From the NCBI GenBank assembly GCA_030247575.1, contig JAOTRV010000009.1, positions 1-64,000 of the forward strand: a stretch of 64,000 nucleotides of DNA, in the 5' to 3' direction. The stretch is from Sulfuritalea sp. (lineage in GTDB: Bacteria; Pseudomonadota; Gammaproteobacteria; Burkholderiales; Rhodocyclaceae). Under the pieces are notes generated by a model. It was not told the origin of the DNA. It made no database searches and saw only the letters and a list, made by a program, of their open reading frames with translations. Below, in pieces: positions 7,195 through 15,268 of the stretch (within the stretch, counting starts at the first letter, position 1; the number at the start of each line of letters is the position of its first letter). The position numbers and the translations under genes are program-made.

Positions 7195-8979
7195 ATGAAA
7201 TCCCTGAGGCGGTTTTTCCTTCTTTTCGCTGCGTATGCGCTGGCGGCGGTCTCCCTGCCGGGAGCGGGTGCCGAGTCTTCGCCGGCGCCTGCCTCGGGAG
7301 CGGACAAGACGGGCCGCGTGGCGGTGGTCATCGGCAACAGCCGCTATCCGTCCGGCGCGCTCGCCAATCCGCAGAACGATGCGAAGGCGATGGCCGCCTC
7401 CCTGAAAAAGCTGGGGTTCGACGTCGAACTCAAGCTCGACGCATCGAAGGCCGACATGGACGCGATCTTCAGGCGCTTCAGCGCCAAGGCCGACAAGTCG
7501 GGGGTTGCCGCACTCTTCTATGCCGGGCACGGCATCCAGGTCAGCGGCAGCAATTACCTGGTGCCGATCGACGCCAACCCGCAGAGCGAGCGCGACCTGA
7601 AGCGGGACATGATCAAGATGGACGATGTCATCGACGACATGGGGGCGGCCAAGGTCAAGCTGGTGTTCTTCGACGCCTGTCGCGACAATCCGCTGGCGCG
7701 CAGCTTCAGCCGCGGCGGTTCGCGCGGCCTGGCGGCCCCCGTGGAAGCCACCGGCACCTTGATCTCGTTCGCGACCAAGCACGGCAACACGGCGGCTGAC
7801 GGCGAAGGCAGGCACAGTCCCTACACCACTGCGCTGCTCGCCGCGCTGGAAAGCCCGAGCGGCGTGGAAATCGAGCAGATGCTGCGCAAGGTGCAGCAAG
7901 GCGTGAAGCAGGCGACCAACGGCCAGCAGGAGCCCTGGCGCTACGGCTCGCTCGACGGCGATTTCTATTTCGTCGCGGGAGCGCCTGCCGCGGATGTCGC
8001 CAAGGTTCAGCAGGAAGTCGACAAGGCGGTCTCGGAAGCCATGCGCAGGGCGAACGAGCAGGCGGAGCGCGAAAAGGCGGAACTCCAGAAATCGATCAAG
8101 GCGCTCCAGGAAGCCAACGAGCGAGCCGTTGCCGACGCGCTCAAGGCGCAGAAGCAGGCGAGCGAAAGCGCGGTTGCCGAGGCCTTGCGCCGCAGCAACG
8201 AACAGGCCCTGCGCGAGCGCCAGGAACTGCAGAAGTCGATGGAGAAGATGCTCGCTGACGCGCTTGAGCGGCAGAAGGCCGCAATGGAATCCGAACGGCT
8301 GGCGCTGCTGCAGGCGACGCCGCGGGAGTCCGCGGCACAGCGTCCGCCGACCATGGCACCCGCGGCACCCGAGCCAACGCGGGTGAACCCGCCTGCCGCG
8401 CCTCATGGTCTTGCCGGTGGAACGTCCGGTACCGCGGGTGACGAATGGGAATACGTGGCAACCGACGTTTACGGCAAGCAGCAGAAGCTGATCGAGCGCG
8501 TGAAGGCCATCGTTCCCGGCGCCGGTTTGCTGGAGGAGTTCGTCCTCGGCGGCCGCCCGCTGTTCGAATGGGTATTCGACGGCAAGCCCCGCCTCGTCGG
8601 CATACCGACCGACTCCCTGATGCTGTTTGCGCCGAGCTGGTCCGGCGACGGACTGGACTCCATCAGCATCATGAATCCGTCGCGCTGCCTGCAAATCCAG
8701 TATGTGAATAGCTGCCGCGTCGGCAAGGCCGCTGTCGTCGGCGAGGAGAAGATCACCGTACCGGCCGGCAGCTATGACACCAGAAAGATTCAGCTGACGC
8801 TGATCCTCCCGACCGACTACGGCGACGCGACCGTCGAGGTCTCGGTCTGGTATTCGAAGGAACACAAGCGGATGGTGCGCCAGTTCGTGAAAGGACGTCA
8901 TCCCATGGCGGAAGCGTCGATCAACGCCCTCCACGAAACCATGGAGCTCGCTGCCTATCGTTCATGGGCGCCGCGCTGA
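7195..8979 (+). CDS. secreted caspase-family (metacaspase-like) protein with a coiled coil
   Basis: 594 residues. A Sec signal peptide (residues 1-26) leads into a caspase-fold p20 domain at about 38-260. The catalytic pair is visible as His112 in YAGHG and Cys162 in FFDACRDN. Residues about 267-375 form a long Ala/Glu/Lys-rich coiled coil, followed by a Pro-rich linker and a C-terminal domain of roughly 180 residues with no family I know. Bacterial caspase-like proteins are cysteine peptidases, usually specific for Arg or Lys; substrate and role here are unknown. An upstream GTG at 7180 is possible, but the signal peptide fits the ATG at 7195. It stands alone between dnaE-wbuC and convergent thioesterases. 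Confidence 0.88.
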   Translation: MKSLRRFFLLFAAYALAAVSLPGAGAESSPAPASGADKTGRVAVVIGNSRYPSGALANPQNDAKAMAASLKKLGFDVELKLDASKADMDAIFRRFSAKADKSGVAALFYAGHGIQVSGSNYLVPIDANPQSERDLKRDMIKMDDVIDDMGAAKVKLVFFDACRDNPLARSFSRGGSRGLAAPVEATGTLISFATKHGNTAADGEGRHSPYTTALLAALESPSGVEIEQMLRKVQQGVKQATNGQQEPWRYGSLDGDFYFVAGAPAADVAKVQQEVDKAVSEAMRRANEQAEREKAELQKSIKALQEANERAVADALKAQKQASESAVAEALRRSNEQALRERQELQKSMEKMLADALERQKAAMESERLALLQATPRESAAQRPPTMAPAAPEPTRVNPPAAPHGLAGGTSGTAGDEWEYVATDVYGKQQKLIERVKAIVPGAGLLEEFVLGGRPLFEWVFDGKPRLVGIPTDSLMLFAPSWSGDGLDSISIMNPSRCLQIQYVNSCRVGKAAVVGEEKITVPAGSYDTRKIQLTLILPTDYGDATVEVSVWYSKEHKRMVRQFVKGRHPMAEASINALHETMELAAYRSWAPR

Positions 8980-8989
8980 CGGCAGGAAT

Positions 8990-9472
8990 TCAGGAAACGA
9001 TGTAGGCGCCCGAGCCGGTCGACAGCAGCTTGCCGTCGGCGCCGAGAAATTCCATGCGGGTGGTCGCCACGCGCGAGCCGAGGCGCAGCACGTCGGCGCG
9101 CAACTCGAAGCTGTCGCCGATGCCGGGGCGCAGGTAGTCGATGCGCAAGTCGATGGTGCCGAGCTTGCCGAAGCGATGCAGGCGCTGGGCCGGCGCCTCG
9201 TCCATGTGGCGCGCGCCGATCGCCGCCATCACGGCCAGGCCGCCCATGGCGTCGAGCCCCGCGCTGATGACGCCGCCATGGAGCCGGTTGGGGCTGCCGA
9301 CCAGTTCGCGGCGCATCGCGATGCGCCCCGCCACGCCGTCCGGCCTGATCGAAATTATCTTCAGGCCGAGCACCTGGTTGAAGGCAATCATTTCTTCAAA
9401 AATCCTGGCCAGGCCGGTGACGAATTCGGGTTCGAACTCGGCCACGGCCGATGCCGCCGCTGGTTTTTTCAT
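8990..9472 (-). CDS. PaaI-family hot-dog thioesterase
   Basis: 160 residues with the hot-dog fold pattern of the PaaI/acyl-CoA thioesterase group. The segment PNRLHGGVISAGLDAMGG carries the conserved HGG element that binds and activates the substrate, and a later strand (DLRIDYLRPG) is the family's typical beta-strand. It should hydrolyse an acyl-CoA thioester; the acyl group cannot be read from sequence. It follows a second thioesterase by 24 bases on the same strand, so the two probably share a transcript. It converges with the caspase-like gene, whose stop lies 10 bases away. Confidence 0.88.
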   Translation of the reverse strand: MKKPAAASAVAEFEPEFVTGLARIFEEMIAFNQVLGLKIISIRPDGVAGRIAMRRELVGSPNRLHGGVISAGLDAMGGLAVMAAIGARHMDEAPAQRLHRFGKLGTIDLRIDYLRPGIGDSFELRADVLRLGSRVATTRMEFLGADGKLLSTGSGAYIVS

Positions 9473-9496
9473 CGAGTGTAGTGTGTCGTAGTGTTG

Positions 9497-9919
9497 CTAG
9501 GGGGCCGGCGGCCACATCAGTTCTGCCGCAAGCGCCGCGACTTCCGGCGGAAAGGGCCGCGACTTGCGGGTTTCCGGGTCGAGGCAGACGATCGTGAAGT
9601 CGCAGATCGAACAGACGTCGCCGGTTTCCGTGTTGACCAGCTCATGACGGAAGCGCAGCACTTTCTCGCGCAGCTCCAGCACGCCGCTGCGCACCGCCAC
9701 CGTATCGCCGGGATAGAGTTCCCTGGTGTAGCTGATGTTCTGCTGCACCGCCGCCAGATTCACGGCGCCGCTGCGCAGCAGCGACGCCGTGAGTCCGAGC
9801 ATGGCATAGAACTGCCAGCAGGCGGCATCGAGGAACTCCATATAGGCGCGCACATTGATGTGGCCCATGTGGTCGCGCTGCCACTCATGCACCGTGCCGC
9901 GCGCTGTTTCGATCATCAT
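9497..9919 (-). CDS. 4HBT-family acyl-CoA thioesterase
   Basis: 140 residues, single hot-dog domain of the 4-hydroxybenzoyl-CoA thioesterase/YbgC-FadM type. The N-terminal motif WQRDHMGHINVRAYMEFLD corresponds to the family's D-x-x-GH-N-N substrate site and carries the likely catalytic Asp. Members cleave medium or aromatic acyl-CoAs, often as housekeeping. It sits between a small XRE regulator (57 bases upstream) and the PaaI-type gene, all read leftwards. Two adjacent ATGs occur at the start; the first is used here, and the choice changes one residue. Confidence 0.87.
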   Translation of the reverse strand: MMIETARGTVHEWQRDHMGHINVRAYMEFLDAACWQFYAMLGLTASLLRSGAVNLAAVQQNISYTRELYPGDTVAVRSGVLELREKVLRFRHELVNTETGDVCSICDFTIVCLDPETRKSRPFPPEVAALAAELMWPPAP

Positions 9920-9975
9920 CGCTTCACTTCCCGCAGCGCGCGGATACTGCAGGCTGCCTGCTCAAGGCGTTGCGA

Positions 9976-10194
9976 CTACTTCTGGGCGTCGGCGAGATCC
10001 TTGTCCGTCACCTTGCCCGAGCGATGCAGCCACAGCAGGATGGCCAGGGGCTTCGGAATATTGCGGCCGGATTCGTAGCGCGAGCCACCCGACTGGGTAA
10101 CGCCATAACGCGTCCAGAAATCCTTCTGGTTGAGGTTCTGCTTCTTCCGTGCGGCGGCGATGTCGGAAAAGTCGAGTCTGTTCTTGCGGGCCAT
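9976..10194 (-). CDS. small XRE-type helix-turn-helix regulator
   Basis: 72 residues consisting of little more than one helix-turn-helix: a basic N-terminus, then KKQNLNQKDFWTRYGVTQ and SRYESGRNIPKPLAILLWL, the Cro/C1-like pattern in which the second helix and the ESGR turn are typical. The start is the ATG at 10194, preceded by an excellent AAGGAGAA site at seven bases; a longer reading frame upstream is not translated sensibly. It has its own likely promoter and lies head-to-tail with the two thioesterase genes. It probably regulates itself or a neighbour. Confidence 0.85.
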   Translation of the reverse strand: MARKNRLDFSDIAAARKKQNLNQKDFWTRYGVTQSGGSRYESGRNIPKPLAILLWLHRSGKVTDKDLADAQK

Positions 10195-10228
10195 GTTGTT
10201 CTCCTTCTTGATGGGGGGGGGTGAAATC

Positions 10229-10256
10229 ATTCTACATGGAATATGCATAGAGGCAA
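10229..10256 (-). promoter_or_regulatory. promoter and candidate operator for the XRE gene
   Basis: Read leftwards, TTGCCT (10256-10251) and TAGAAT (10234-10229) are 16 bases apart, a fair sigma-70 promoter. The -10 box lies inside an imperfect palindrome (ATTC-N6-GAAT, 10229-10242). This is a plausible site for autorepression by the XRE protein. Confidence 0.5.
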
Positions 10257-10279
10257 GTCGGACATCTCCTACGTTAGTA

Positions 10280-11134
10280 CTAGGGTGTTCCTCTCTGCGG
10301 AACTGCGTCATGGACGGCGAGCGCAGCCTTGGCGAGCCGTGCGAGGTCGTCCAGACCGGCCGCATTCGCCACTTCCAGTGCGCGCCGGTAGGCCGCCGCC
10401 GTGTCGCCGGCGCCGACTCCCGACCGGATGTCGCCGATCAGCAACCAGTCGCGCGCGATTTTTTCGGGCAGTGCAAGCCGGCGGTCGATTTCGAGCGCGG
10501 CGCGCGCGGCGGGCAGGGCGTTGACGGCGTCGCCCGCCGCGAGGCGGGCCGCGGCGATGAGCCGCCAGGCATTGCCGGTTTCCGCTGCTTCGTCCTGGTC
10601 CTGCAGCAGTTTCAGGGCGGCTTCGGCTTGGGCCAGTGCATCGGGCGCGCGCTTGGCGGCAAGCGCCGTGCGCGCCTGCAAGAGGTGCAGGCTGGCCGCT
10701 TGCGGGCAGGCACCGGCGCACTGGCCGTGCGCCGCGGCGAGACTCTGTTGCGCGGCGGGATGCCGGTCCAGCGCCAGTTGCGCCTGGGCTTTCAGCAGCA
10801 GGGCGTCGAGCGCCGTGCCGGCATCGCCGCTGGCTCGCTCCAGCGTCAGCAGCGCGGCCTCGGCGCGGCCCTGGGCGAGCTCGCTGCGCGCCAGATGCAG
10901 GCGATTGCGCGCGGCGCCGGTCGTGTCGTCGATGCTGGCATGGATGCGCGCCGCCTCGTCGAAGCGGCGCGCCGCGGCGGCGTAGTCGCCGCGTCCGTAG
11001 CGCCTGGCGCCGTCGCTTTCGGCTTCCAGCGCGGCCTTGAGGCGCGGCGGATTGGCCGGCGCGTTGGCGGAATTCGGCGACCCGGCGCAGCCGGCGAGCA
11101 GCAGTGCGGCGATGAAAAGTGGATTAACGCGCAC
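10280..11134 (-). CDS. repeat-rich lipoprotein at the end of the MCE operon
   Basis: 284 residues from a GTG start. The signal peptide ends in the lipobox LLAGC (Cys near residue 15), so the protein should be a lipoprotein. The mature part is almost entirely alpha-helical with tetratricopeptide-like spacing (YGRGDYAAAARRFDEAARI and several degenerate copies). It overlaps the MCE gene by 11 bases and is the last gene of a five-gene operon. By position it replaces the auxiliary lipoprotein found in other MCE transport operons, but its sequence differs from the PqiC/LptE-like type. A role as a periplasmic partner of the MCE protein is an inference. Confidence 0.8.
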   Translation of the reverse strand: MRVNPLFIAALLLAGCAGSPNSANAPANPPRLKAALEAESDGARRYGRGDYAAAARRFDEAARIHASIDDTTGAARNRLHLARSELAQGRAEAALLTLERASGDAGTALDALLLKAQAQLALDRHPAAQQSLAAAHGQCAGACPQAASLHLLQARTALAAKRAPDALAQAEAALKLLQDQDEAAETGNAWRLIAAARLAAGDAVNALPAARAALEIDRRLALPEKIARDWLLIGDIRSGVGAGDTAAAYRRALEVANAAGLDDLARLAKAALAVHDAVPQRGTP

Positions 11135-12062
11135 GGCCGGCCTCCCCGCGCAGATCGCTGTCCATCTTGAGCCTGGCCGGCGCCGGTGCATCCACCAGAT
11201 TGCGGATCGGCCACGCCTGCTTCGCGCCGCTGACGATTTCGCGCACGTCCGCCGTCACGGCGCTGCCGTCGCGCAAGGTCGGCGGCAGGCTGGTCTCGGC
11301 TTCGGCGGTGATCTTCTCGACGTGGTCGACTACTTGCTGCGTACGATCGATGAGGGCGGGCAGGCGCTGGTTGGCTGCCGCCAGCGTACTGCCGAGCTGG
11401 CTCAGGTCTTCCTCCGCCTTGCCCAGCACCTTCGTGGCGGCGCGACCGATGCCATCCACCTGGCGGCTGCCGTTGGCGAGCAGCGCGTTGAGCGCTTCCG
11501 AACTCGCGCGCACCTGGGCCAGCGTGCCGGGCAGCCCCTTCTGCGGATCGGCGAGCGCTCCGGTGATGAGCTTGATGTCCCTGAGGATGGGCACGAACTC
11601 GTCGCGCACCTGGTTGGCCAGCGCGGACAGGCCGTCGGCCCGCGAAAAGACCAGCCGCGCTTGCGCGGCGGCGAGCCGGGTCTTGTCCGGCCCCGGCACG
11701 ATTTCCAGCGTGGGCGAGCCGACCAGGCCTTCCTTGCGCAGTTCAACTCGCGCATCGTGGGTGACGAAGCGCATGTTGTCGGCATCGATCTCCATGATGA
11801 CGACCACCTGGCCGTCGTCCTTCAGGCTGACGTCGCTCACCGCCCCGACGCGGAAGCCGGCGATGCGCACGGCCTGACCCTTGGCGATGTCCTGCGCGCT
11901 GTCGGTGACGAAACTGTAGCTCGTGACCTGGCGGAACATTCCCTGGCGCACGACGATGGCGACGATCAGCGCCAGCGTCGCCAGCGCGGCGATGAAAAGG
12001 AAGCGGCGCGTGCCGCGGCGCAGCGCGGCGGCGTCGCTGTCGTGTTGGATCAGCAGGGACAT
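11124..12062 (-). CDS. MCE-domain (MlaD-type) lipid-transport protein
   Basis: 312 residues. One N-terminal transmembrane helix (residues about 20-40) anchors the protein in the inner membrane. It is followed by a single MCE domain (about 45-125, containing GQAVRIAGFRVGAVSDVSL) and a long helical tail (about 150-280). MCE proteins form hexameric rings that carry lipids across the periplasm with an MlaE-type permease. The ATG lies within the last codons of the ATPase-like gene (13-base overlap) and the stop overlaps the lipoprotein gene, so all are likely made together. Which lipid it moves, and in which direction, cannot be read. Confidence 0.9.
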   Translation of the reverse strand: MSLLIQHDSDAAALRRGTRRFLFIAALATLALIVAIVVRQGMFRQVTSYSFVTDSAQDIAKGQAVRIAGFRVGAVSDVSLKDDGQVVVIMEIDADNMRFVTHDARVELRKEGLVGSPTLEIVPGPDKTRLAAAQARLVFSRADGLSALANQVRDEFVPILRDIKLITGALADPQKGLPGTLAQVRASSEALNALLANGSRQVDGIGRAATKVLGKAEEDLSQLGSTLAAANQRLPALIDRTQQVVDHVEKITAEAETSLPPTLRDGSAVTADVREIVSGAKQAWPIRNLVDAPAPARLKMDSDLRGEAGRAR

Positions 12063-12661
12063 GGGGCCTCCGCAATTTCGGTCACTGTGCGGCAGTCGGG
12101 CAGCTCGGGCAGTTCATGGCTGTCGAGGTCGACGAACAGCACCGGCCGGAAGGGATGGCGCTGATGATAGACGGCTTCGACGGCAATCAGCGTGTTCGCC
12201 TCGCGTCGCGTCAGGCCGGCGAAGAGCCGGTCGATCACCAGCAACTCCGGCGGGCGCAGCAGCCAGCGGGCGAAGCCGACGGTCCAGCGCTCGGTGCGCT
12301 CGAGGTTCATTGGCTGCTCACGGCCCAGCGTGGCGATGCGCTCCGCGGACAGGCCGCACAGCGCAAGGGCGTTTTCGAGGTCGCGTTCCCAGTCGCGCGG
12401 ATCGTCGGGATCGTCGTCGTAGCGCAGGGCCAGCGTGAAATTCCCGGCCACGGTCATGGCGCCGAGCAGGCCGCCGCCGGCAGGCAGCACGCCCGCGCCG
12501 GCGCAGCCGTCGAGCGCGGCCACCACCCATTGCGCGGTGGCCGGATCGGCGGCGACGAGGCGATGGCGGCCGCCCTCGTCGAGCGGCAGGGCGAGGCGGA
12601 GATCGTCGCCGGCGAAGATCTGCAGACGGCGGCCTTCGATGGCGGCGTGGAAAGGACTCAT
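12050..12661 (-). CDS. degenerate ABC-type ATPase homologue (MlaF position)
   Basis: 203 residues, shorter than MlaF (about 265). The order of elements still follows an ABC ATPase: a Q-loop-like LTVREN counterpart (MTVAGNFTLAL), a signature-helix region (LERTERWTVGFARWLLRPPE) and a Walker B strand (ELLVIDRLF). The Walker A loop is absent: the expected GxxGxGKS is replaced by ADPATAQWVV. The LSGG signature is lost, and the residue after the Walker B Asp is Arg instead of the catalytic Glu. It overlaps both neighbours (ATGA with the permease, 13 bases with the MCE gene). I read it as a pseudo-ATPase that keeps a structural role. Confidence 0.8.
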   Translation of the reverse strand: MSPFHAAIEGRRLQIFAGDDLRLALPLDEGGRHRLVAADPATAQWVVAALDGCAGAGVLPAGGGLLGAMTVAGNFTLALRYDDDPDDPRDWERDLENALALCGLSAERIATLGREQPMNLERTERWTVGFARWLLRPPELLVIDRLFAGLTRREANTLIAVEAVYHQRHPFRPVLFVDLDSHELPELPDCRTVTEIAEAPCPC

Positions 12662-13419
12662 CTCAGTGCATAGACCAAAGTGGCGAAGGCGACATCCACC
12701 ACGAACACCGCGATCAGGCCGCCGCCCACGGCCTGGATCGCGGCCGAGGAGATGGCCTGCGTCGAGCCCTTGCCGCCGCTGCCGTGGTGGCAGGCGATGA
12801 TGCCGACGGCGGCGCCCATGACCGCGCTCTTGAGCAGGCTCGCCAGCGCCAGCCACGGGTCGGCGAGATCGAGGAAGCGCCCGGCCGTCTCCGCCAGCGG
12901 ACGGCCTTCGATCAGCGCCGTGGCGAGCCAGCCGCTGCCGACGGCGATCGCCTGGAAGCAGGCGGTGACGGCCGGCAGCGCGACGACCAGGCCGAACACG
13001 CGCGGCAGCAGCAGGTAGTCGGCGGCGGGCACGCCGAGCCGGCGCAGCGTGGTGAATTCATCGTGCAGATTCATCACGGCGAGTTCCGAGGCGATGCCGG
13101 CGCTGCTGCGGGCGACCACCACCAGGGCCGAGAGCAGCGGCGCCAGTTCGAAGAAGAGGCCGAGGAAGATCATGCGCTGGGTCAGGTCGCTGTCGGCGCC
13201 GACCAGCGCGCCGAGCTGGGTGACCAGCGTGGCTCCGGTCAGCGCGGCCAGCACCGCGATTACCGGCAGCGCAGTGACGCCGGCCGCGTAGATCTGGCGC
13301 TGGAACTGGTCGCGCAGCAGCGGCCGGTGCAGTTCGCGGCGCCGGCTGGCGGCGAACCAGGCGAGCAGCAGGTAGGCGCTCAGGTGCCCACCCACGCTGG
13401 TATTGACGAGGGCGTTCAC
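12658..13419 (-). CDS. MlaE-family permease
   Basis: 253 residues with a GTG start that overlaps the stop of the cyclase gene (GTGA). The protein has an amphipathic N-terminus and five or six membrane segments of the MlaE/YrbE type. The conserved cytoplasmic stretch ELAVMNLHDEFTTLRRLG is the family's equivalent of the coupling helix (EIGTMKVTEQIDAL in MlaE), through which an ATPase would act. It should form the membrane channel of an MCE-type lipid transporter together with the protein at 11124-12062. Its coupling helix is intact although its own ATPase gene is degenerate. Confidence 0.9.
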   Translation of the reverse strand: MNALVNTSVGGHLSAYLLLAWFAASRRRELHRPLLRDQFQRQIYAAGVTALPVIAVLAALTGATLVTQLGALVGADSDLTQRMIFLGLFFELAPLLSALVVVARSSAGIASELAVMNLHDEFTTLRRLGVPAADYLLLPRVFGLVVALPAVTACFQAIAVGSGWLATALIEGRPLAETAGRFLDLADPWLALASLLKSAVMGAAVGIIACHHGSGGKGSTQAISSAAIQAVGGGLIAVFVVDVAFATLVYALR

Positions 13420-15191
13420 TTGCGGACTCCCGACGGCGCCGTCAGCGGCGGCGTCCAGCCCCAGAGACGGGGCAAATCCGGTTCCGGCGTGCCGAGATCG
13501 GTCAGGCCGCCGGCATGGCCGACCGCCGCAGCCACCGCGTCGGAACAGAGCACCGGGTGCCCGTATTCCTTGGTCATGGCTTCGAGGCGGCTGGCGACGC
13601 CGACCGCATCGCCGATCACCGAATACTCGCGGCGCCGTTTCGAGCCGACATGCCCGGCGAGCACTTCGCCGCAGTGGATGCCGATGCCGATCCGGATCGG
13701 CTCGATGCCTTCCGCGGCGAGTTCGGCGTTGAGCCGGTCGACGCGCAACAGCAGGTCCTGCGCGGCTTCCAGCGCGTTGCGCTGCGGCGCCGGCAGCGGC
13801 TGCGGCAGGCCGAAGGTCGCCATCAGGCCGTCGCCGACGTACTTGTCGATGGCGCCGCCGCTGCTCTGGATGGCCACGCTGGCGGCGGCATGGAAGCGGT
13901 TGAGCAGGTCGATCATGGCTTCCGGCGGGGACTGCGCATTGCGCGCCGCGAAGCCGCGGATGCCGGCGAACAGCAGGGTCGCGTCCTGGCGCTGGCCGTT
14001 CCGGTCGAGGCGCAGTTCGCCGCCGAGCAGGGCGCGCATCACCTGTGGGCTGACGTGGCCGGCGAACATGGTGCGCAAGGTCTGCATTTCGCGAAAGCGG
14101 CGCACGAAGTCCCATGCCATTCGCGCCGTGAAGGCCAGCAGCGCCACGATGACGATGTTGGCCACGGGCAGGTAGCTGCCGTGCCAGAGCGCGAAGGTGG
14201 AGCCGGCGACCAGGCCGCCGATGATGCCGGCCAGCACCAGTGTCTTGAGCCAGCCGCCGCGGCCGAACCAGAGCAGTGCGCCGAGCCCGGCCAGGAGCAG
14301 CGGCAGGCTTTGCGGCACGCGTTCGATCAGGCCGCGCCCGAGCACGGAGCGCAGCGCCTGGATATGCACCACGGCGCCCGGTTCGGTGCGGCTGCCCGGC
14401 TCCCAGGCGGCCAGCGGCACCGGCAGGCGATGGCGGGCTTCGGTCGGCAGCAGGCTGGCGACGACGACGGCGCGGCCCTTGACCAGCGCGCGCAGCTTGC
14501 CGTCTTCGCCGCGGCGGATCCAGTCCAGCACGGTGCCGACCGGCGTGTAGTCGATGGCGCCGCCGACGCTGTAGTCGATCATGCCGGTCAGCGAGCCCTC
14601 GCGCCCCAGGTGCTTCGCCATGGCCAGCGCCAGCGGCGGCTGGTTTTCGTCGGAGCGGCAGCGGCGCTGGTTGATGCGGCGCACGGTGCCGTCCGTGTCC
14701 TCGCAGATCGCCAGTGAGGCGATCGCGCCCTTGCCGATGGCGGCCAGCAGTTCGGGCGCGATCGGCCGCAGCCGGCCGGCCACGCCGGGCGGCTGGCCGA
14801 CGACGAGGGGCGCCGCGCCGCGCAGACGATAGAGGCCGGCCAGCAGCGTGGCATCGATGTCCTTGACGAGGAAGTCGTAGGAACGCACCGGCAGCGGCAT
14901 CGCCAGCCCGACCACGGCCGGCTGGGCCGCCGAGAGCCCGGCCAGCAGCGCGCCGAGGTGGGCATGCCAGAGCGCCGTCGGCTCGGGAATGGTTTCGTAG
15001 GCGGCCTCGTCGACGCCGATGACCACGACATCATGGGCCAGCGGCGTCGGCGCATTGGCGCGCAGCCAGCGCGCCTGGACATCGTAGAGCGACTGGTCGG
15101 CGAAGCGCAGGGTGCGCGTTCCCATCAGGCCCCAGGCCGCGGCGCACACCAGCAGGAATCCGATCAGGATATCGCGGGACAGTTGAAACAT
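13416..15191 (-). CDS. CHASE2-domain class III cyclase homologue, probably inactive
   Basis: 591 residues. One N-terminal membrane helix, an extracytoplasmic CHASE2 sensor domain (about 35-290), three further membrane segments (about 300-365), then a class III nucleotide cyclase domain (about 395-575). The second metal Asp is kept (GDGLMATFG), as is the lysine of DKYVGDG. The first metal-binding Asp of the FADIRGF motif is Gly410 (FAGIRGF), and the transition-state Asn of GDxVNxAxR is Gly531 (GDAVGVASR). Both changes should block cyclase chemistry. It is the first gene of the MCE operon, so it may sense a signal and act structurally. Confidence 0.87.
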   Translation of the reverse strand: MFQLSRDILIGFLLVCAAAWGLMGTRTLRFADQSLYDVQARWLRANAPTPLAHDVVVIGVDEAAYETIPEPTALWHAHLGALLAGLSAAQPAVVGLAMPLPVRSYDFLVKDIDATLLAGLYRLRGAAPLVVGQPPGVAGRLRPIAPELLAAIGKGAIASLAICEDTDGTVRRINQRRCRSDENQPPLALAMAKHLGREGSLTGMIDYSVGGAIDYTPVGTVLDWIRRGEDGKLRALVKGRAVVVASLLPTEARHRLPVPLAAWEPGSRTEPGAVVHIQALRSVLGRGLIERVPQSLPLLLAGLGALLWFGRGGWLKTLVLAGIIGGLVAGSTFALWHGSYLPVANIVIVALLAFTARMAWDFVRRFREMQTLRTMFAGHVSPQVMRALLGGELRLDRNGQRQDATLLFAGIRGFAARNAQSPPEAMIDLLNRFHAAASVAIQSSGGAIDKYVGDGLMATFGLPQPLPAPQRNALEAAQDLLLRVDRLNAELAAEGIEPIRIGIGIHCGEVLAGHVGSKRRREYSVIGDAVGVASRLEAMTKEYGHPVLCSDAVAAAVGHAGGLTDLGTPEPDLPRLWGWTPPLTAPSGVRK

Positions 15192-15268
15192 CCTTTGATT
15201 ATGGCATGGGCCGCACGGGCGGAAGGCGGTTCGCCGGGGCCGGCTTGCGGCTTCGGCGCGGGCGCCTG

